NCBI RefSeq assembly: GCF_014050145.1
Contig: NZ_JACFYF010000009.1
Coordinates: 94,112 to 158,111, forward strand
DNA length: 64,000 nt
Reading direction: 5' to 3'
Origin: Vibrio marinisediminis
GTDB taxonomy: Bacteria; Pseudomonadota; Gammaproteobacteria; Enterobacterales; Vibrionaceae
Positions 8,037-17,660 of the stretch are shown piece by piece (the stretch's first letter is position 1; the number at the start of each line of letters is the position of its first letter). The translations under genes and the position numbers were made by a program. Below the pieces are notes generated by a model. That model was not told where the DNA came from. It searched no databases and saw only the letters and a program-made list of their open reading frames with translations.

Positions 8037-8933
8037 CTAACCATGTCTGCACTGAATATAATGGGCAACCGCACCGACTAGATTGGCGTCATTACCGAAC
8101 TTTGAAGCCACAACTTGCGGTGTAATATGACAAAATGGCATGGCTTGAGTGTAATGAGCAAACTTTTGTTCGATCAATGGGATAAGTTTAGCTTGCTGGC
8201 TAATTGCACCACCCAAGACAATATATTCAGGATCGAGTGTATACTGAAGGTTGAATAATGTGGTCGCCAAATACCCCACCCACTTATCAACGACATCAGC
8301 GATATCGGCATCACCACTTTGGTATAACTCAAATACCTTCTTTCCATCCAACGTTTGGCGAGGAACATTCAGTCGTTTCGCGGCTTGTACGATTAGCCCT
8401 TGAGTTGATGCTAGTTCAGAAACAACTTGTGGGCACCCATTACTAAAGCCGAGGATCGCATAGCCAAACTCACCACCGTATAAATGGTGTCCTTTACACA
8501 ACTTGCCATCAACAATCAGTGCCCCACCCACCCCTGAGCCGATAACCACTAAACAAATATTATTTGAGTCACACTGATTACCTATCCAACTTTCCGCAAG
8601 TGCTGCACAACACGCATCATTTTCAATTTCCACCGGTAGATGATAACGCTGGCTAAAAAGCGTTTTCACATCCACACCGTGAATATAATGAAGAGAACTG
8701 GCACCATAGACTAAGCCCTTGTTGGTCTCAACAGCGCCACAAGCACTGATCGCAATCCCTTGTATGCGATAGTTTTCTTGCAACTGCATAAACACTGGGT
8801 CAAAAAGAGCAAACCAATCCTCAAAGCTCTTCACCCGACTCGGTAATGAAAACTTCTCAAAGATGTTTGCTTGCGCATCCATTATTGCGCCTTTTACTGC
8901 GCTGCCACCAAAATCCAGTGCGAGATAAACCAT
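8037..8933 (-). CDS. ROK family sugar kinase-like protein
   Basis: 298 residues with the ASKHA fold. The phosphate-1 motif is LALDFGGSAVKGA at the N-terminus, the catalytic-base region is EIENDACCAALAE, and the adenosine-site region is YIVLGGAIS. The usual ROK zinc motif (CxCGxxGCxE) is not intact: the corresponding stretch SNGCPQVVSE keeps a single cysteine. No N-terminal helix-turn-helix is present, so this is a kinase-type rather than repressor-type ROK. The sugar substrate cannot be named, and there is no transporter or catabolic partner beside it. Confidence 0.85.
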   Translation of the reverse strand: MVYLALDFGGSAVKGAIMDAQANIFEKFSLPSRVKSFEDWFALFDPVFMQLQENYRIQGIAISACGAVETNKGLVYGASSLHYIHGVDVKTLFSQRYHLPVEIENDACCAALAESWIGNQCDSNNICLVVIGSGVGGALIVDGKLCKGHHLYGGEFGYAILGFSNGCPQVVSELASTQGLIVQAAKRLNVPRQTLDGKKVFELYQSGDADIADVVDKWVGYLATTLFNLQYTLDPEYIVLGGAISQQAKLIPLIEQKFAHYTQAMPFCHITPQVVASKFGNDANLVGAVAHYIQCRHG

Positions 8934-9321
8934 TAGCCTTAACTCTTAACCTTAAGTGCTAGTCACTTTGATGCATACAAATTCTGGATTCAAGTCAGTT
9001 TAAGCAAACTGTGATTGCTACATGAGATTTATGTCTCATCATGCTCGACGATGCGAGGACATTCATCTATTGGTCACACTGCTCCTAGTTGTAAGGAAAC
9101 GCCTAGAATGATCCAGTAAGCATTTGCTTTCATTAAAAATTCAACACAAAAATGCATAAAACAACAATAGGCGTGATGAATGTAACGTTATTACTAACAT
9201 TATGTAGCCTGAGACTTACTAATATGAAAGTTTATAGAACGCTTATCATTTTTGCGACTTAGCTTAGGTCGCCTGTCTCAATTGAGAGAATTAAAGTGTT
9301 CAAAAGGAGTGAACATTTATC
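8934..9321. other. Divergent intergenic region, ROK kinase / GGDEF-EAL protein
   Basis: About 388 nt without a supported gene. It must contain both divergent promoters. I looked for a c-di-GMP riboswitch upstream of the GGDEF-EAL gene and saw no convincing GEMM-like sequence. A small stem (GCGAC with GTCGC near 9254-9272) and the ribosome-site hairpin described separately are the only structures noted. Confidence 0.5.
9294..9318 (+). promoter_or_regulatory. Hairpin presenting the Shine-Dalgarno in its loop
   Basis: AAGTGTTCA (9294-9302) pairs with TGAACATTT (9310-9318), eight Watson-Crick pairs and one G-U in RNA. The 7-nt loop AAAGGAG is the Shine-Dalgarno of the GGDEF-EAL gene, whose ATG is 3 nt further on. 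This geometry could modulate ribosome access, for example by temperature or a binding protein. Confidence 0.55.
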
Positions 9322-11805
9322 ATGAATGCGCTGACGGATAGGAAGCTACTCAACATTATCAAAACGCTGCCTTTTTTCCTTATTGTGATTTTTGTCAGCG
9401 TATTATTGATGATTGTCGTCAGCGACAGCCATAAGCGTGCCAATCAACTTGAACGGAACTTAATTGCGAGCAATCTAGAGCGCCAAAAAGAAATCATTGC
9501 TCAACGTGTAAAAAGCTCATACAACCAAATTCGCTATGAGCGACGCCAAGTTGCTTCATTACTCAAATCACAAGTAAAATATCACGTCGACATCGCTCAT
9601 CAAGTCGCCAGTACTATTTACCAAGCCAACCGCGACAAACCCGAAATCGAAGTAAAACAGATGATCGCCGATGCGCTCAGAAAACTTCGCTATAACGATG
9701 ATCGCGGCTACTTCTTCATCTATAGCATGGATGGCACAAACATCATGCTTGCCACGACTCCTGAAACGGAAGGAACGCAACGTCTTGAAATGAGAGACAC
9801 CAGAGGTGTGCAATTCCTAAAAGAATACATTGAAATCCTAAAACAATCAGAAGATGGTGCGGCTTACCATCGCTGGTGGTTCACAAAACCTCAAAGTCAA
9901 AACGAGTACGAAAAAATTGGTTATGGTCGCCACTTTGTGCCGTATGACTGGATAATTGGTTCCGGAGAGTATGTCGAAGATGTCGAAAAACAAATCCAAC
10001 AAAATATATTGCGTTGGATATCCAACTATCGGTTTGGTGAAAATGGCTACCTATTTGTACTTGATGAACAAGGGCAAGTTCTCGCGCACAAAGACCCTCT
10101 GTTTGTTGATTCCAATTTTACAAAACTGGTGACAGAAGCCAGCAGAACGTTTGATGAAGACAACAAAAACGCTGGGTATGTTCAGTATCAATCACCCTAT
10201 CATCCTGATGGATTGCTTAATTCCAATAAAGTTAGCTATATCAAATTTGATCCCGAGTGGGGCTGGCTAATAGGTTCAGGAATCTACGTCGAAGAAGTAG
10301 AGCGTCGCATTGCACCACAAATATTTAAGTTACGTGAACAGGTTCGTTCAGAGCTATTTAAGGTTTTACTTTTATGCCTATCTCTTGCGCTGATCCTGAC
10401 CTTGTTGTCTATATTGCTCAGCAACTACCTCGGTCGTCGATTTAGCAAGTTTCAAAATCGCATTGAAGCTGATTTTTCCAAATTAGAAAAACGCAAAGAG
10501 CAGTTACGCCAATTAGCTCAATATGACCCGCTAACCCAGCTACCTAATCGACTATTGCTCGAAGACAAAGTAAAACAAGGCATTTCTGAGAGTAAGAAAC
10601 ATCAATTGCTGCTGGCAGTATTGTTCGTTGACATAGATAAGTTTAAACGCGTCAATGATAAATATGGTCACGATGCTGGGGATGTCCTACTCACTCAAAT
10701 AGCTAAACGTTTTTCACGTTTAGTGGCGGATAAAGGAAGCGTAGCGCGATTTGGAGGAGATGAATTTGTATTTTGTTTGCCAAAGCTGAATGATGAACAA
10801 CAAGCAAGGAAAATGGTCAGTCAAATCCAGTCTTGTTTACTCCGTCCGTTCTTAGTTCATGGTATCAGTATTGAGTTGAGTTCTTCGATTGGCGTCTCTC
10901 TGTATCCCAATGACGCACTCGAACCACGCGCTTTGATGTCCAAGGCAAATATTGTTTTATCTCGTTCGAAGAAGCAAGGTAAAGGGAATGTCACTTTCTT
11001 TGATCAAAAAATCAGTGAAGAGTTAACCAATAAATTCCTACTTGAAGATGAGTTCAAAGATGCTTTGCAACGTGGTGAGCTTGATGTTTATTACCAACCT
11101 CAAATTGATTCCGTAACAGGCACGATGAAAGGCATTGAGGCATTATGCCGTTGGATAAGCCCCACTTTGGGTGTTATTTCACCCGTTGTTTTTATTGATA
11201 TGGCGGAAAAAAACAACGCTATTTTAGATTTAGGCAAATTCGTGTTCGATAAAGCATGCAAAGATGCTCATGAGCTAAACCTCACTCTTTCACAGCCTAT
11301 CTCTGTTTCAATTAATATTTCTCCTACGCAATTACTCCATCCTCACTTTACCGAGATGGTTGTGACCACCGCGAAACGTCATGATATGCCAACTGAATTG
11401 ATTATTTTGGAATTGACTGAAAACGTTTTTATCGAGGATATAAAAGCAATTCAGCCAACTTTGGAGAAATTAAGAACACTTGGATTTGGCATTTCTTTAG
11501 ACGATTTTGGAACCGGATTTTCGTCGCTAAGCTATCTCAATTTAATGCCGATTACTGAAATAAAAATTGATCGTTCATTTATTACCAGAATGCAAAACAG
11601 TCAGTCGAATCTCAATATCGTCAAAACTATTGTCGCCATTGCTCACTCCAACGACTTGAACATTGTCGCCGAGGGGGTTGAACAAATAGAGCAACAAAAC
11701 TTATTGCATGATATGAAGTGCTACACCATTCAAGGCTATCTCTACTCTAAACCGGTCCCGATTGGAGATATACACCACCACTCAAGAATGACTGTCTGTC
11801 ACTAG
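9322..11805 (+). CDS. Cache-GGDEF-EAL c-di-GMP turnover protein
   Basis: 827 residues. A transmembrane segment (~15-32) is followed by two periplasmic sCache_2-like repeats, each ending in an IIGSGEYVEDVE / LIGSGIYVEEVE motif. A second transmembrane segment lies near 345-368, then GGDEF and EAL domains. GGDEF is intact at 478-482; the product-inhibition RxxD site is absent. EAL is intact at 606-608, with downstream LDDFGTGFSS, EIKIDRSF and VAEGVE motifs, so phosphodiesterase activity is expected. The protein probably senses a small periplasmic ligand and makes or degrades c-di-GMP; the net direction cannot be read from sequence. Confidence 0.93.
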   Translation: MNALTDRKLLNIIKTLPFFLIVIFVSVLLMIVVSDSHKRANQLERNLIASNLERQKEIIAQRVKSSYNQIRYERRQVASLLKSQVKYHVDIAHQVASTIYQANRDKPEIEVKQMIADALRKLRYNDDRGYFFIYSMDGTNIMLATTPETEGTQRLEMRDTRGVQFLKEYIEILKQSEDGAAYHRWWFTKPQSQNEYEKIGYGRHFVPYDWIIGSGEYVEDVEKQIQQNILRWISNYRFGENGYLFVLDEQGQVLAHKDPLFVDSNFTKLVTEASRTFDEDNKNAGYVQYQSPYHPDGLLNSNKVSYIKFDPEWGWLIGSGIYVEEVERRIAPQIFKLREQVRSELFKVLLLCLSLALILTLLSILLSNYLGRRFSKFQNRIEADFSKLEKRKEQLRQLAQYDPLTQLPNRLLLEDKVKQGISESKKHQLLLAVLFVDIDKFKRVNDKYGHDAGDVLLTQIAKRFSRLVADKGSVARFGGDEFVFCLPKLNDEQQARKMVSQIQSCLLRPFLVHGISIELSSSIGVSLYPNDALEPRALMSKANIVLSRSKKQGKGNVTFFDQKISEELTNKFLLEDEFKDALQRGELDVYYQPQIDSVTGTMKGIEALCRWISPTLGVISPVVFIDMAEKNNAILDLGKFVFDKACKDAHELNLTLSQPISVSINISPTQLLHPHFTEMVVTTAKRHDMPTELIILELTENVFIEDIKAIQPTLEKLRTLGFGISLDDFGTGFSSLSYLNLMPITEIKIDRSFITRMQNSQSNLNIVKTIVAIAHSNDLNIVAEGVEQIEQQNLLHDMKCYTIQGYLYSKPVPIGDIHHHSRMTVCH

Positions 11806-11969
11806 TATTCTGGCAACCGATGATGGGTGATGATTATCAAACATTCTCATAATTCAGACATTGTTTCTGTGTACTATTAACCTTAATTATTTGAAACCAA
11901 ACTAAAACCAAATTTTCATTCTAAAGTTTTATTCCTCCGGTTTGGTTATTGTGCACACAAGGATATTAG

Positions 11970-13295
11970 GTGTTGAGTACCAACGCATTTGCCAAGCTCT
12001 TTTTCGGCACTGCTGGAATCCAATTCTTCAGTAGAGGTATTTCAGTAGTTGCGGGCGTCATATTCGCCCGTTTTCTCGGCGCAGAACAATACGGTCTCTA
12101 TACTTACGTTCTTTCTATAGTCAATATTGCCGCCTTGCCCGTTCTTGCTGGGCTACCCAACTTAATGGTTCGAGAGATTGCCAGTTTTCACTATGAAAAA
12201 AACTGGAGCAACCTGCAGGGGATGCTTTTATGGTCACGCTTTTACGTGTTTGGTCTCTCTCTGATCATATTTTCTATCATGATAGGGTTGGTACACTTCG
12301 GCTATTTCGAACCGCATGTAGCAACACTAATCTATGTCGCCGTGTGGGTGATTCCTTTAAGAGGGATAGCAACCCAACAAGATTCGGTATTAAATGGGTT
12401 CGGTAAGCCAATTTTGGCCCAACTCCCTTCAAAGCTATTGGCGCCGGTAATCACTCTGTCGATATTGTTATATTTTGTCGTAACAGGTACGCCGCTTTCA
12501 TCAATGACTCTGGTCTTCATTTCCGTACTGGCTTTGGTGTTTACCTGCGTACTGAGTTTCTTTCTCGTTCGCTATGTTGTCAGGAAAAATGCCCAAACGG
12601 CCAAGCCCACTTTTTCAAGTAAACCCTGGTTTAAGTCTTTATTGCCTTTCGCCATGATCACCTTTGTTTTTACTCTAAATACCGAATTGGCCATTGTCTT
12701 ATTGGGGTGGATGACTAACCTCGAATCCATTGCTTACTTTCGGGTTGCCACTCAAGCGGTCATGCTGATCACCATACTTCGCTCTTCTATCGACGCGGTC
12801 ATTATGCCTAAAATTGCTCGTTTCTATCGTAGTGAAGCGTTCGATGAGATCCAAATACTGCTTACCCGCTCTGTCAGGCTAACCATGTTTACCTCTTCGA
12901 TTATATTCGTTATTTTGATCTTTGGAGGTCAAACACTGATCAATGTTTTATTTGGTCATGAATATGAAGCGGCTTATCTGCCATTAATCATTCTATGTGT
13001 TGGGCAATTCATCAGTATTTTCCTTGGTTCATCAGCCGCGGTACTCAATATGACCAACAATGAACAGAAAACCATGAAGACTTTAATGTTGTCATTGGTC
13101 ATCAATGTCGGCTTAATGTTGTTATTAGTGCCACTGTATCAAGAAGTTGGTGCTGCTATCGCTGTCTCAATCTCCTTAGTATTAAGCCACTTATTGATGA
13201 GCCGTGAAGTGTTCAAAATCACCCGTTTACACACCAGTTTATGCTTTGCCAAGTCGGTTAAAGAAGCAAAAAAACCATCGTTTGAATTAAAATAA
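11970..13295 (+). CDS. Polysaccharide/lipid-linked oligosaccharide flippase (MVF/PST family)
   Basis: 441 residues with about 12 hydrophobic segments and the N-terminal pattern of Wzx/PST flippases (FARFLGAEQYGLYTYVLS). The start is GTG at 11970, preceded by AAGGA at a good distance. Family members move undecaprenyl-linked sugars across the inner membrane. No glycosyltransferases or polymerase lie next to it, so it is an orphan flippase here; the cargo is unknown. The neighbouring c-di-GMP enzymes hint at surface polysaccharide control, but that is speculation. Confidence 0.85.
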   Translation: MLSTNAFAKLFFGTAGIQFFSRGISVVAGVIFARFLGAEQYGLYTYVLSIVNIAALPVLAGLPNLMVREIASFHYEKNWSNLQGMLLWSRFYVFGLSLIIFSIMIGLVHFGYFEPHVATLIYVAVWVIPLRGIATQQDSVLNGFGKPILAQLPSKLLAPVITLSILLYFVVTGTPLSSMTLVFISVLALVFTCVLSFFLVRYVVRKNAQTAKPTFSSKPWFKSLLPFAMITFVFTLNTELAIVLLGWMTNLESIAYFRVATQAVMLITILRSSIDAVIMPKIARFYRSEAFDEIQILLTRSVRLTMFTSSIIFVILIFGGQTLINVLFGHEYEAAYLPLIILCVGQFISIFLGSSAAVLNMTNNEQKTMKTLMLSLVINVGLMLLLVPLYQEVGAAIAVSISLVLSHLLMSREVFKITRLHTSLCFAKSVKEAKKPSFELK

Positions 13296-13308
13296 TCACA
13301 ATAATCTA

Positions 13309-13340
13309 GGGGGCGCGCATAATATATAGCCCCTTTGTTT
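13309..13340 (+). terminator. Probable terminator after the flippase gene
   Basis: GGGGC (13310-13314) pairs with GCCCC (13329-13333), followed by TTTGTTT. The loop is long (14 nt), so strength is uncertain. Confidence 0.45.
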
Positions 13341-13537
13341 AAACTGCCTGCCCCACCATTCCGAGTCTATAGAGTAACATCAGCATCATTTCGTTTAATT
13401 GTATAGATCACTCTAAGCGCAGCATTGCATTAACAAATATGTGAAGTGTGTTAACAGTTGCTATTGACGCTATTTCATAAAAGCATAGTATGGACAACTT
13501 ATTATCTCGTTCATTATGGAACCAAGGGCTACTTTTT

Positions 13538-14575
13538 ATGGATCTCGACATATTTAATCCCTCCCAGCACTTGAGGCGAGCCGTTTTATTTTGGTTAAGT
13601 ATGTTTTTGACGGGTGCCGCTCTGATCATCACTTATCTCACAATAAGCGATGCACAATCATCCAAATTCCCCGTTATTGAGCTGATGTTTGGTCTTTTTT
13701 CGGCTTACGTATGCTACCAAACCTATCGAGATCAAGGTTCAGAGTGGCTACGTAAAAGCTATGTATGGTCATTTATGGTGACAGTGTGTTGGACCGTAAC
13801 TCATAATCCAATCACCTATGGTGTTTATGTATGGGCAAATTTAATTCCGATTATGTGCTATCTCATTCTCGGTAAAAAATCAGCCAAAATTGTGACTCCC
13901 TGCGGTCTGTTTGCCATAACCGTACTAATAGCCGTTCAGATGAACCAACAAGCTGAATTTCACATTCAATTATTATTCAATTTTGTATTGAGTTATTTGA
14001 GTATCTGGGCGACCACCCATATTTTGGAAGTGAAACGAACCAATTCAGAAAGCTCGCTGGGTAAGCTCGCATCGCGAGATGCATTGACCGGAGTTTATAA
14101 TCGTCACGCATTGGTCCATAGTTTTGAGCGTTACCGACAAGAAAGCCAAAAACTGCCACTGTCATTGCTCATCTTAGATCTCGACTATTTTAAACGTATA
14201 AACGATGCTCATGGTCATGATGTTGGTGACAGGGTCTTGGTACAAACCGCCTCATTACTAGATTCGTTAAGCGATGAGCATTTGGTGTACCGAATTGGTG
14301 GTGAGGAGTTTTGTATTGCTTTACATAATACATCTAGCCAACAAGCCAAAATGAAGGCGGAATACATTCGGTTTTCAATCGAAAACCATTCCTTTCAAGT
14401 CGATGAACAGAACATTACTCTGACCGTAAGTATTGGAGTGTACCAATGCCACCACTTTAATAGCCTAGAGAGTGTTCTGCGTAAGGCTGATATTGAGTTG
14501 TATCGAGCGAAAAGAAGTGGACGAAACCAAGTGATGATGTCTCGCAATGACGAAGGCATCACCGACGCGATCTAG
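13538..14575 (+). CDS. Membrane diguanylate cyclase (GGEEF)
   Basis: About 345 residues. The N-terminal half holds some six hydrophobic segments without an obvious soluble sensor. The C-terminal half is a GGDEF domain with the linker DALTGVYNR, metal motif DLDYFKRINDAHGHDVGD and active site GGEEF. The RxxD inhibitory site is not at its usual position. The ATG at 13538 has AAGGG 9 nt upstream; an in-frame ATG at 13490 would add 16 residues but has a poor ribosome site. It should synthesise c-di-GMP at the inner membrane. The signal is unknown. Confidence 0.9.
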   Translation: MDLDIFNPSQHLRRAVLFWLSMFLTGAALIITYLTISDAQSSKFPVIELMFGLFSAYVCYQTYRDQGSEWLRKSYVWSFMVTVCWTVTHNPITYGVYVWANLIPIMCYLILGKKSAKIVTPCGLFAITVLIAVQMNQQAEFHIQLLFNFVLSYLSIWATTHILEVKRTNSESSLGKLASRDALTGVYNRHALVHSFERYRQESQKLPLSLLILDLDYFKRINDAHGHDVGDRVLVQTASLLDSLSDEHLVYRIGGEEFCIALHNTSSQQAKMKAEYIRFSIENHSFQVDEQNITLTVSIGVYQCHHFNSLESVLRKADIELYRAKRSGRNQVMMSRNDEGITDAI

Positions 14576-14584
14576 TACTGCTAC

Positions 14585-15232
14585 CTACTCAAAAACAACA
14601 TTGTAGTTTTCTGTATAAGTACAGTGAGGTTGACGGCTACAAGTGAAGAAACGACGTCCTTTATGATCACCATGAGCTGCGGTTTTAATAGTCATTGGGC
14701 TACCACAACGCTTACAAAAACGCACTTCTTTGTCCGCTTCAATAAGATCAATATGAGCAGCTAACAAACGGCGCAGCTTACCTACTTGATAACTGTGCTT
14801 AACCGTTGCCCCAATTAATGGAATTCCCGAGGATTTACAGGCATGCATTAATAGCTTTTGTCGCTCAACTTTGCCTTTATTTAGCGGCGTGCCATCATCT
14901 AACTCAATCACCACTCTCACTTCTAAGCTACGTGGGTCACATACAACAAAATCAAAATAGCTTTTTGCGATTCGATTGTTGGCAATAAACCAGCTTTTCT
15001 TATCGGTCGTTTTTGGCGTAAGCACTTTACTCATTGCAACTTTAGACAAAATCACGCCTTGTTGCCCAACCGCACTAATCAATGCGTTATAAAATGCCGA
15101 CTCTTTACTGTTGAGCAAAGGACCTTTCTTTTTATAGTCACTGTCTTTTAGCTCATCTTGTTTGAGGTAGCGCTGATGAACGAAAAGATAAAAAGCGACA
15201 AAAAGAACGACTAAAATAGCAACGTATTCCAT
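14585..15232 (-). CDS. Membrane-anchored DUF2726 protein with zinc ribbon
   Basis: About 215 residues in three parts. An N-terminal transmembrane helix is MEYVAILVVLFVAFYLFV. A central DUF2726 domain (~45-165) has the nuclease-like core FDFVVCDPRSLEVRVVIELDD. The C-terminal four-cysteine zinc ribbon is CKRCGSP...CSRQPHC, of the type found in topoisomerase C-termini. The ATG at 15232 is preferred over GTG at 15244, having AAGGTG upstream. The DUF2726 fold resembles PD-(D/E)xK-type endonucleases, so nucleic-acid binding or cleavage at the membrane is possible. No function is established. It ends 9 bp from the convergent diguanylate cyclase. Confidence 0.8.
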   Translation of the reverse strand: MEYVAILVVLFVAFYLFVHQRYLKQDELKDSDYKKKGPLLNSKESAFYNALISAVGQQGVILSKVAMSKVLTPKTTDKKSWFIANNRIAKSYFDFVVCDPRSLEVRVVIELDDGTPLNKGKVERQKLLMHACKSSGIPLIGATVKHSYQVGKLRRLLAAHIDLIEADKEVRFCKRCGSPMTIKTAAHGDHKGRRFFTCSRQPHCTYTENYNVVFE

Positions 15233-15351
15233 TGCGAATAACACACCTTAAAGTAAAAGAGTAAAATGAATAACTAACGGCTAATCTTACCCTTAATTAC
15301 ATAAGTGACAAAGCGTAATCACGAGACAAATATATTCAGTTGAACTTGGCT

Positions 15352-16047
15352 CTAATTAAACAACCCGCTGACTGCGCGTTTATAGCTTCGCTCTGGGCGT
15401 CCGACAGTGCCATAGTGCACATCAGCCACAAGCTCTCCAGTGCTGATAAGATACTCTAGATAGCGCCTTGCTGTTGTCCTACTCGCACCTATTTTAGTAC
15501 CTGCATCTTCAGCAGTTAAGCTAATCGGCTGGCTAAAAAGCGCTCTTATTTTATCTAGGGTTACGCTATCAATCCCCTTGGGTAAACGGGGCGTTGGAGC
15601 CTCATTACCAACAGATTGTAGCATTCTGTCCACTAAGCCCTGATCTAAGTCATTCAACTTATCGAGTTGCAGTTTCTGTTCGCTATATTTTTTTAACGCC
15701 ATTTCTAAGCGGCTAAATATAACAGGCTTAAGTAAGTAGTCCACGACACCGCCACGCATCGCTTGCTGTAAGGTCTCAACATCACGAGCAGCGGTGACTA
15801 AAATAGCATCACAGCTCTGTTTCTCGCTGCGTAACAGCGCCAAAATATCTAGCCCACTACCATCTGGTAGATACACATCAAGGATCACTAAGTGCGGTTG
15901 CAAGATTTCAATTTGCAACAGTGCATCCGCCTTAGTGGTGGCAATTCCAACAACCTCAAACCCTTCCAACTGTTCAATGTATCGTTGGTGTAGCTGTGCA
16001 ATTTTAATATCATCTTCAATTATCATTACTTCAACGGCAGAAGTCAT
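15352..16047 (-). CDS. CitB/DcuR-type response regulator
   Basis: 231 residues. The receiver domain has the phospho-acceptor Asp57 in LVILDVYLP and the conserved Lys in DYLLKPV. A C-terminal helix-turn-helix (ISLTAEDAGTKIGASRTTARRYLEYL) matches the CitB/DcuR subfamily. Its ATG overlaps the sensor-kinase stop as TAATG, so the pair is translationally coupled. The divergent neighbour is a polar amino-acid ABC transporter, the most likely target. Confidence 0.92.
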   Translation of the reverse strand: MTSAVEVMIIEDDIKIAQLHQRYIEQLEGFEVVGIATTKADALLQIEILQPHLVILDVYLPDGSGLDILALLRSEKQSCDAILVTAARDVETLQQAMRGGVVDYLLKPVIFSRLEMALKKYSEQKLQLDKLNDLDQGLVDRMLQSVGNEAPTPRLPKGIDSVTLDKIRALFSQPISLTAEDAGTKIGASRTTARRYLEYLISTGELVADVHYGTVGRPERSYKRAVSGLFN

Positions 16048-17660
16048 TACAGCTTATCCTTTGGTAAATACACCGTGACTCTCGCGCCTGAGCCATCATT
16101 ATTAACAAGTTCTATTTGTCCATTGTAGCGTGTAACCAACTGTTTTATTAAGTAAAGCCCTACGCCCCTTCCTTCGCTCGCTTTGCTTGAAACCCCCATT
16201 TCAACCAACAACTCAGATGACACCCCTTCAGGTAAGCCAATCCCTTGGTCGACGACTTCAAAAATTATCTCATTGCCATAATCCGTGAGTGATACGTCTA
16301 TTTTTCTTCGTTGTGGGTCGACTGATACTTGATTGACCATCGCACTTCTAATCGAATCAAAAGCGTTATCAATCATATTACCAAGGATAGTCACGCCATC
16401 TTCCGCATTGATACGAGCAGGTAATGACAACAACCTCGAACCTGGCTCCAACTGCAAACTTAAGCCCAATTCCCGAGCGCGTTCTGTTTTACCGAGCAAC
16501 AATCCCGCGATCAAAGGTTCATTGATCGTTTCACGTAAACTCTCCATCAAACTTTGGTAATGAGCCGATTCTTGCCCAATAAACGTCTGCACCGCTTCTA
16601 ATTCACCAAGCTGCACCATTCCACTGATTGTACTGAGCTTATTTCGATGTTCATGAGTTTGAGAACGCAGCATTTCTGCGTACTCTTTGGTTTTAGCAAG
16701 CTGTTCTGTTAATTCTGTGATTTCATCTCTTAAACGAAAACTGGATACCGCGCCAACCACTTCTCCATCGACTACGATGGCACTTCGATTCGCAATTAAC
16801 CTTTGTCCATTGAGATACAAATTGATGTCTTGATCAACTCTAGGATTTGCTAGCAATTCTTGTAATTGGCTATCAGGTAGCACCTCACTGAGTGGACGAT
16901 TTAGATACTGCTCTTTGCTAATGCCCAAAATTCGGCAAGCGCTTTTATTGATAGAGCGTAATCTGCCATGGGAATCAATACTTATAATGCCCTCTTTTAA
17001 GGTCTCAAGCGTGACATCCAATTCAACATACAATCGGGCTATTTCCTCTGGTTCAAAGCCCAGAATTGCTTTTTGAAACCGGCGCGAAGCGTAGCTGGAG
17101 ATAAGCGCATTGGCTGCTAACACGATCACAGTCATCGCTAACAGGTAAGCTAAGTAAGGTTCAATTCGATCTTGTAATCGGTCGATCAGATAACCAACCG
17201 AAACCACGCCGACAATATTGCCGCGCTCATCAAATATTGCCGTTTTACCTCGAACAGAATAGCCGAGAGATCCCTCAGCAAATGAAACGTACGACTCGCC
17301 ATCAATCAAGGCTTTATTGTTGTCGCCTCCTTTCATTGGCTTACCTATGCGCGCATCGATTGGGTGCACGATACGAATACCATTCTTATCACCAATCACA
17401 ATAAATGCAGCACCAATCAGTTGACTGAGGTTGCGATATTTCAATTGTTCATCGCTACGACCTTGTTTGGCAATTTGGATAACATCTGGTGACTGAGCAA
17501 GAAAAGACGCGACTCCCAGGGCTTTAAGCCCGACTTCTTGCTGTTGTGTATGCTTGATATAGAGAAACCCCGCAGCAACCAGAACCAAAAGTTCTATTAG
17601 CCCAGTTAATGTCATTATCACGAGCATTCGCTTACGAAAACTAATACCACTCCAATTCAT
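16047..17660 (-). CDS. CitA/DcuS-type sensor histidine kinase
   Basis: 537 residues. A transmembrane helix lies near residues 12-32, then a periplasmic PAS-like (sCache_3) domain, a second transmembrane helix near 168-188, a cytoplasmic PAS (GIISIDSHGRLRSINKSAC), the phospho-acceptor region with His in THEHRNKLSTISGMVQ (about residue 337), and a C-terminal ATPase with N-box and G-box (DQGIGLP, GRGVGLYLIK). In this family the periplasmic domain binds citrate or C4-dicarboxylates. Here the adjacent transporter suggests an amino acid or related acid, which is inferred from position only. Confidence 0.92.
   Translation of the reverse strand: MNWSGISFRKRMLVIMTLTGLIELLVLVAAGFLYIKHTQQQEVGLKALGVASFLAQSPDVIQIAKQGRSDEQLKYRNLSQLIGAAFIVIGDKNGIRIVHPIDARIGKPMKGGDNNKALIDGESYVSFAEGSLGYSVRGKTAIFDERGNIVGVVSVGYLIDRLQDRIEPYLAYLLAMTVIVLAANALISSYASRRFQKAILGFEPEEIARLYVELDVTLETLKEGIISIDSHGRLRSINKSACRILGISKEQYLNRPLSEVLPDSQLQELLANPRVDQDINLYLNGQRLIANRSAIVVDGEVVGAVSSFRLRDEITELTEQLAKTKEYAEMLRSQTHEHRNKLSTISGMVQLGELEAVQTFIGQESAHYQSLMESLRETINEPLIAGLLLGKTERARELGLSLQLEPGSRLLSLPARINAEDGVTILGNMIDNAFDSIRSAMVNQVSVDPQRRKIDVSLTDYGNEIIFEVVDQGIGLPEGVSSELLVEMGVSSKASEGRGVGLYLIKQLVTRYNGQIELVNNDGSGARVTVYLPKDKL

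Noticed and set aside
8934-9321. c-di-GMP riboswitch upstream of the GGDEF-EAL gene
   Set aside because: No sequence resembling the conserved GEMM core or tetraloop receptor was seen; only simple stems.
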